Shown in pieces: positions 60,240 to 64,000 of a stretch of DNA of 64,000 nucleotides. A program made the position numbers and the translations under genes. The notes beneath the pieces are model-generated. The model had not been told where the DNA came from, made no database searches, and was given only the letters and a program-made list of their open reading frames with translations. Every line of letters begins with the position of its first letter. The first letter of the stretch is position 1. The stretch comes from Evernia prunastri (lineage: Eukaryota > Ascomycota > Lecanoromycetes > Lecanorales > Parmeliaceae): the NCBI GenBank assembly GCA_003184365.1, contig NKYR01000018.1, positions 310,001 to 374,000 on the forward strand, in the 5' to 3' direction.

Positions 60240-60273
<34 letters not shown>

Positions 60274-61933
60274 GAAATGACAGCATCTCCGTAAGGTTGG
60301 AGTGTAGCAAATAGGAGCAGTACATGATGACCTTGCATTTATCGATCAGGACATCCAGCAGCGTGGTGTTGAGATATCGCATTATCCCGTAGTTCCATAG
60401 TGCGGTGCGAGTGACTTGCGATGTTTTACTGTATGTTGTGCTGCATGTACATTATCGATTCCGGTCCAATAATAGCTCTGTCGATAGATTAGCTCTTTGG
60501 TACCCATTCCTTGACGCCAACAGTCTCCTGTCTCCGAACACTTGAGTACAAGCTCTCGTCTTTGGTGCCTACACATTTTTCGTTCCCAGCCTGCACCCAC
60601 CACCTTTTTCGCGGAAGCATCGCTTCAAAGTACCGTTCAGGGAATCAAGAAGCATCGAACGACTGCAAGATACGCCTCTTGAAGTCCACGAGTGTCTTGA
60701 AATCCTACGTGCTGTGGTTGCTATAATGATCAGACGTACGACCCTCGCTTCGGGGGGTTGAGGCTATTGGCTTTGTAGACCCGGTGGAGAAGGGAATGGT
60801 TAGTACCAACTCTCTGAGGAAGGGAGCGAAGGCATGGAGTCTTTCATCGTGAAGTAATCATGCTGTATGGTATTGCGTCCGTTTTGCTTACGAAGACAGT
60901 GCATGGGTTATCCTTCTATGTTTATCTGTCTATGCCACTGTAAGTATTTCGCGGAAGTATCGAGTTTGTACAAGGTCCGATTTCTATTGGCACTTGGAAC
61001 ATGCTGTTGGAGTATTCTCAAACTTTCCAAAGCTGCGTCTTCACAAAATGTTCTGGTTTTCATGGTTACTGATGTGATTGCTGAATCTACATGAGAGTAG
61101 ACTCCTTGGTTGGAAGCCGTCATAAGAAGGGAGCCGCAAGCTTCATGTGCTCTCCAATAAATTTAAATCAGCTCCGCAACGAGAAGATAGATAGGATTGA
61201 GATTGTATAGAGTTTTCAGATCGGTCAATAACCCATTCCTCCTGCCCTCGTAAAATCTATCAATGAAGATAGACAGTAGATTAAAGCACCTAATGTAGAG
61301 TGCTCGATCGGCACCTCTTGTTCCATATGTAGCGGTCCCGTGTTACCAAAAGCCCTTTTTTTATCCAGGTCCCAGCTTCTGACAAGATCTTAGTCACTGA
61401 TTCTCTGGTTGTCTTCATTCTGAGCCCAGAAAATCCCGTACCGTGTTTGCCCAGAGGTTCTTGTAATCATAAGAGAATATTGTCGTGACCAGATTTTCAC
61501 AAGACTTGCTGATGATCTCCTTTTCAATTAGTATGACCGTAAGGGTGATCTTTCTGGCTGTAGTGGCTGTAAACTACAAGTGTTTATTGTCTTTGGTTGT
61601 GAAATTCTCCAATACTTTAGGGCAGGACATTTTAGAACGAGGACATCAGTTGCTGACGCGTGAATAGAATGCTCGGCGTAGCACAGATCACTAGTGATAC
61701 ATCAGAATTTATTACTCTTTAATTTTCCTTGATGTCCTAGACTCACCTTCTACTTTGTATCAAGGGCCCAATCCACCTTCTTTGCAATAGCATCCACCCA
61801 TCGAACCGCTCAAAGCTTAGGCTCCAGTCACATGATTAATTACTTTGTCACTTCGCTTCACAGATAGCAACGGTCTTGACACAGTGAGATATACCGAAAT
61901 CGGCCACTCCTGCTTCGAACCTTTTGACCCACA
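60080..61933. other. Gene-free region
   Basis: About 1.85 kb with no coding frame I can support. It contains a 29-nt T homopolymer (listed). Open frames up to 80 codons lack protein character. Confidence 0.55.
60243..60271. repeat. 29-nt T homopolymer
   Basis: Twenty-nine uninterrupted T on the plus strand (A on the minus strand), flanked by gagtttaagcc and aggaaatga. It is long for a compact fungal genome. Confidence 0.95.
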
Positions 61934-63289
61934 ATGGCTCCGAGGTTAAGAAGCTCTCATCCACAAAGACACCAACGACAACATGGTCTAGCTACGATGG
62001 AGCAATTCAGCCTAGCAGCCCTTCCAAATGAGCTGCTCATGCAAATTCTCTCCTACATCCAGGGCCAGAGCTACCTCGCAAAGATAGCCCTGGTATCTAA
62101 ACAATTCAAAGCCCTCATTGAGCTCGTACTCTACCGCCACATCGACCTCGACGTAACATACTCAGCGAAAGATCTCCGTAACACGAGAATAGTCAATCCA
62201 TATTCGCACACAACGATTCCTAGTTTCATGCGTTTTGATCGGCTCATCGACACTTTCTCCGTACAACCAAATCTAGCCAAACAGGTCCATACACTTTCTC
62301 TGAGAGTACATCGTCGGCTCTGGTACAAACTTTTTGCCACAGACTGCAGGCTCCTCAAACTGTTGCCGGAACTACGAGTGCTGTCACTGAGCCCTCCGCC
62401 ATTGCACTCGATCATTCCACACAGCAATTGGGCCCTCAGTTCTCTCCGACTTGACTTCACTCATGTTACTGACCACTACAGTGGGAGTGAGAATTGGTTG
62501 CAGGTTGAAATCCCACTGCAAATCATAGCCAGGTATCTTTCACTATCTAAACTTCGCAAGCTCCAGGTTGAGCAGATCATGTTCACGTCGTACTTTGACG
62601 AGACAAGTCACCTCCTCGGTAGCTCGCCGGTTGAGGACCTTCGTTTTCTGAAGTGTTGCAAGTGCAGTGGTGATGAGCGTGTCGTGGCAGCATTCCTCCG
62701 CTCGATCAAATGTCTGAAACGCTTTGTGTTCGAAGTCTCAGCGCGTTCGACCCTGCCTGAGCCAAGTACTGGCGTCTTCGGCCTGGCTCTATCAGCACAT
62801 CAAGAAACAATCGAAGAGCTTGCCTTTGCCACTAGTGAGGGGGCGCCTGTGATACCCTGGGTATTGAGTCCGTTCACACAGTGGAGCAGCCTCAAGCGTC
62901 TGGCAGTACCAGCCTACATGATCCTGGGAAGTACACTGAAATTGCACGAAGTACTACCGCCTCTGTTGGAAGAATTCCAGATTGAACATTTGACGGGATA
63001 CAGCAATCAGACTTGGCCGCAAGTAGCGGGGAAAGACTTCAAAAATATGCAGCTATTGGCGGAAAACAAGAATCTGAGCGTTCCCCGGCTGAGCCATGTG
63101 GTCTGGTGGTATCAGAAACCTACAGGTTCTCCAACAGACCATCCCATGTGCCCCATAAATTTGTATCGCGGCGGTCTAATTGAAATCTCCTCCGCATTCG
63201 ACAAGGTCGGCGTTCAGTTCGTATGGGTCACTGAGGCTTCCTTCAAAGATACGCCAGCTGGAAAACGGCTGTACGAGTGGCGAGAGTGA
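61934..63289 (+). CDS. F-box protein
   Basis: A single exon of 451 residues. The start MAPRLRSSHPQRHQRQHGLA is followed by an F-box at about residues 24-65 (FSLAALPNELLMQILSYIQG, then LAKIALVSKQFKALIELVLY). The rest has LRR-like segments (KQVHTLSLRVHRRLWYKLF, LPELRVLSLSPPPL, SLSKLRKLQVEQI, VEDLRFLKCCKCSG) and ends KRLYEWRE. It is a presumed substrate adaptor of an SCF ubiquitin ligase; substrate unknown. It is not closely similar to the F-box protein at 53.4 kb beyond the general layout. A second in-frame Met at residue 22 (MEQFSLAALP) could be the true start. Confidence 0.88.
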   Translation: MAPRLRSSHPQRHQRQHGLATMEQFSLAALPNELLMQILSYIQGQSYLAKIALVSKQFKALIELVLYRHIDLDVTYSAKDLRNTRIVNPYSHTTIPSFMRFDRLIDTFSVQPNLAKQVHTLSLRVHRRLWYKLFATDCRLLKLLPELRVLSLSPPPLHSIIPHSNWALSSLRLDFTHVTDHYSGSENWLQVEIPLQIIARYLSLSKLRKLQVEQIMFTSYFDETSHLLGSSPVEDLRFLKCCKCSGDERVVAAFLRSIKCLKRFVFEVSARSTLPEPSTGVFGLALSAHQETIEELAFATSEGAPVIPWVLSPFTQWSSLKRLAVPAYMILGSTLKLHEVLPPLLEEFQIEHLTGYSNQTWPQVAGKDFKNMQLLAENKNLSVPRLSHVVWWYQKPTGSPTDHPMCPINLYRGGLIEISSAFDKVGVQFVWVTEASFKDTPAGKRLYEWRE

Positions 63290-63838
63290 GATAGATTCGG
63301 GGGGTAACCTAGGCCATGACTTAGGTAAAGAATCTCGAGGTGTTCGTTGCTCCGGAGGTGTCTATGAGGCACTAGAGGGTCTGCCAGGAAGATCAAGTTT
63401 GAGCAAAGGGTCCAAGATCTGAGGTTAGGATTGGCGCCATCATGCCGGGGTTGGGAGCATGTCCATTATCGTAGGCTCTAAAGCCTCAAGAGTAGATAGA
63501 CCAATGCATCAATCCTCTCAACAGATCGGTTGCTCCTGTCTGAGGCTCCCACGTTGACGTCTCATACATCACTATCAATTCAACTAACAGGGCAGATAGA
63601 AAATTTTCTCCTCTCCATACAGACAGCAAGCCTAGTCATCATCATTAGTTTCGGATCAATGATAGCAGAGGCCCCGCGGGGCGGGTTGACGCCATTCTCT
63701 GGGATGCGCAAAACCATCACTGCAGTCATCCGTATTTGCGAGCCACTTGGATCAGAAAGCAAGCGCGGCATGCGACGAATGACCCTTAAAAGATGCCTAC
63801 ACGGATCTCAAACCTTGTGACAGGGGCTTTCTTCGAGC
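63290..63838. other. Intergenic region
   Basis: About 550 nt between the F-box gene and the right-edge gene. Open frames on both strands at 63530-63820 are mutually exclusive and neither has clear protein character. Confidence 0.5.
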
Positions 63839-64000
63839 ATGTTCGGTAACAAGGTAGCCAGTCTCACATTCGGACTCCATGTCTTCTTCTCAATTGCGTT
63901 CACAGCATCTCTTCCTGCCAGGTTGTCTCCTTCACCACCATTGAGCAGCCCATCAAAAATTGCCAATTTACCGCTCCCGGTCAATCTGACCCTTCTCCAC
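63839..64000 (+). CDS. Possible secreted protein, 5' end only, runs off right edge
   Basis: An ATG at 63839 opens a frame that stays open to the end of the window (54 codons). It begins MFGNKVASLTFGLHVFFSIA and continues FTASLPARLSPSPP, which has the shape of a signal peptide with a cleavage site near SLPA, then a Ser/Pro-rich mature start. No family can be named from so little. The call rests on the signal-peptide look and the open frame. Confidence 0.4.
   Translation, partial: MFGNKVASLTFGLHVFFSIAFTASLPARLSPSPPLSSPSKIANLPLPVNLTLLH

Noticed and set aside
1..64000. CRISPR arrays, bacterial operons, ribosome binding sites or intact transposons
   Set aside because: The sequence is eukaryotic with spliced genes; no regularly spaced repeats, transposase or reverse transcriptase frames were found.

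Overview
The window is about 64 kb of nuclear DNA from a filamentous ascomycete (Pezizomycotina). The evidence is compact genes with short GT-AG introns (mostly 47-66 nt, several with a CTGAC/CTAAC-like branch site), an alpha-1,3-glucan synthase, a vacuolar PRB1/Alp2-type subtilisin, Zn2Cys6 proteins, a NACHT-ankyrin receptor relic, and no operons. I cannot fix class or species. Most gene models below were assembled by hand from splice sites and frame continuity. None has transcript support.

Layout. Positions 1-16.3 kb hold conserved genes: the proline/serine-rich N-terminal part of a large protein running off the left edge (-, perhaps a RhoGEF), the PRB1/Alp2-like protease (-), a 2,607-residue BEACH-WD40 protein (+, seven exons) and a DUF3292 membrane protein (+). 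From 16.8 to 25.0 kb is an eight-exon alpha-1,3-glucan synthase (-), followed upstream by a 3.6 kb gene-free region. From 28.5 to 34.4 kb are a BAR-SH3 protein (+), a Vms1/ANKZF1-type ribosome-quality-control factor (+) and a GT8-like type II membrane protein (-). From 34.85 to 38.6 kb lies a decayed NOD-like receptor: alpha/beta hydrolase, NACHT, ankyrin repeats. From 39.7 to 52.5 kb are a small unknown protein, VPS17 (-), ISY1 (-), two proteins with Zn2Cys6-pattern cysteine clusters (+), a secreted aspartic protease (+) and PRP38 (-). From 53.4 kb to the right edge the density falls and the content looks accessory: two F-box proteins, a Ser/Thr- and Cys-rich secreted protein with three repeated Cys modules, a secreted metalloprotease-like protein lacking HExxH, and the start of another probable secreted protein at the edge.

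The genes do not form one pathway. Vesicle and endosome functions (BEACH, VPS17, BAR-SH3), splicing factors (ISY1, PRP38), wall synthesis (ags1) and proteolysis are interspersed, as is usual in fungal chromosomes. The features most worth following are the NLR relic with five apparent C-to-T nonsense codons, the exon-per-module Cys protein, the transcription-factor-like protein with two separate cysteine modules, and a short duplicated peptide in the BAR-SH3 protein conserved despite heavy synonymous change.
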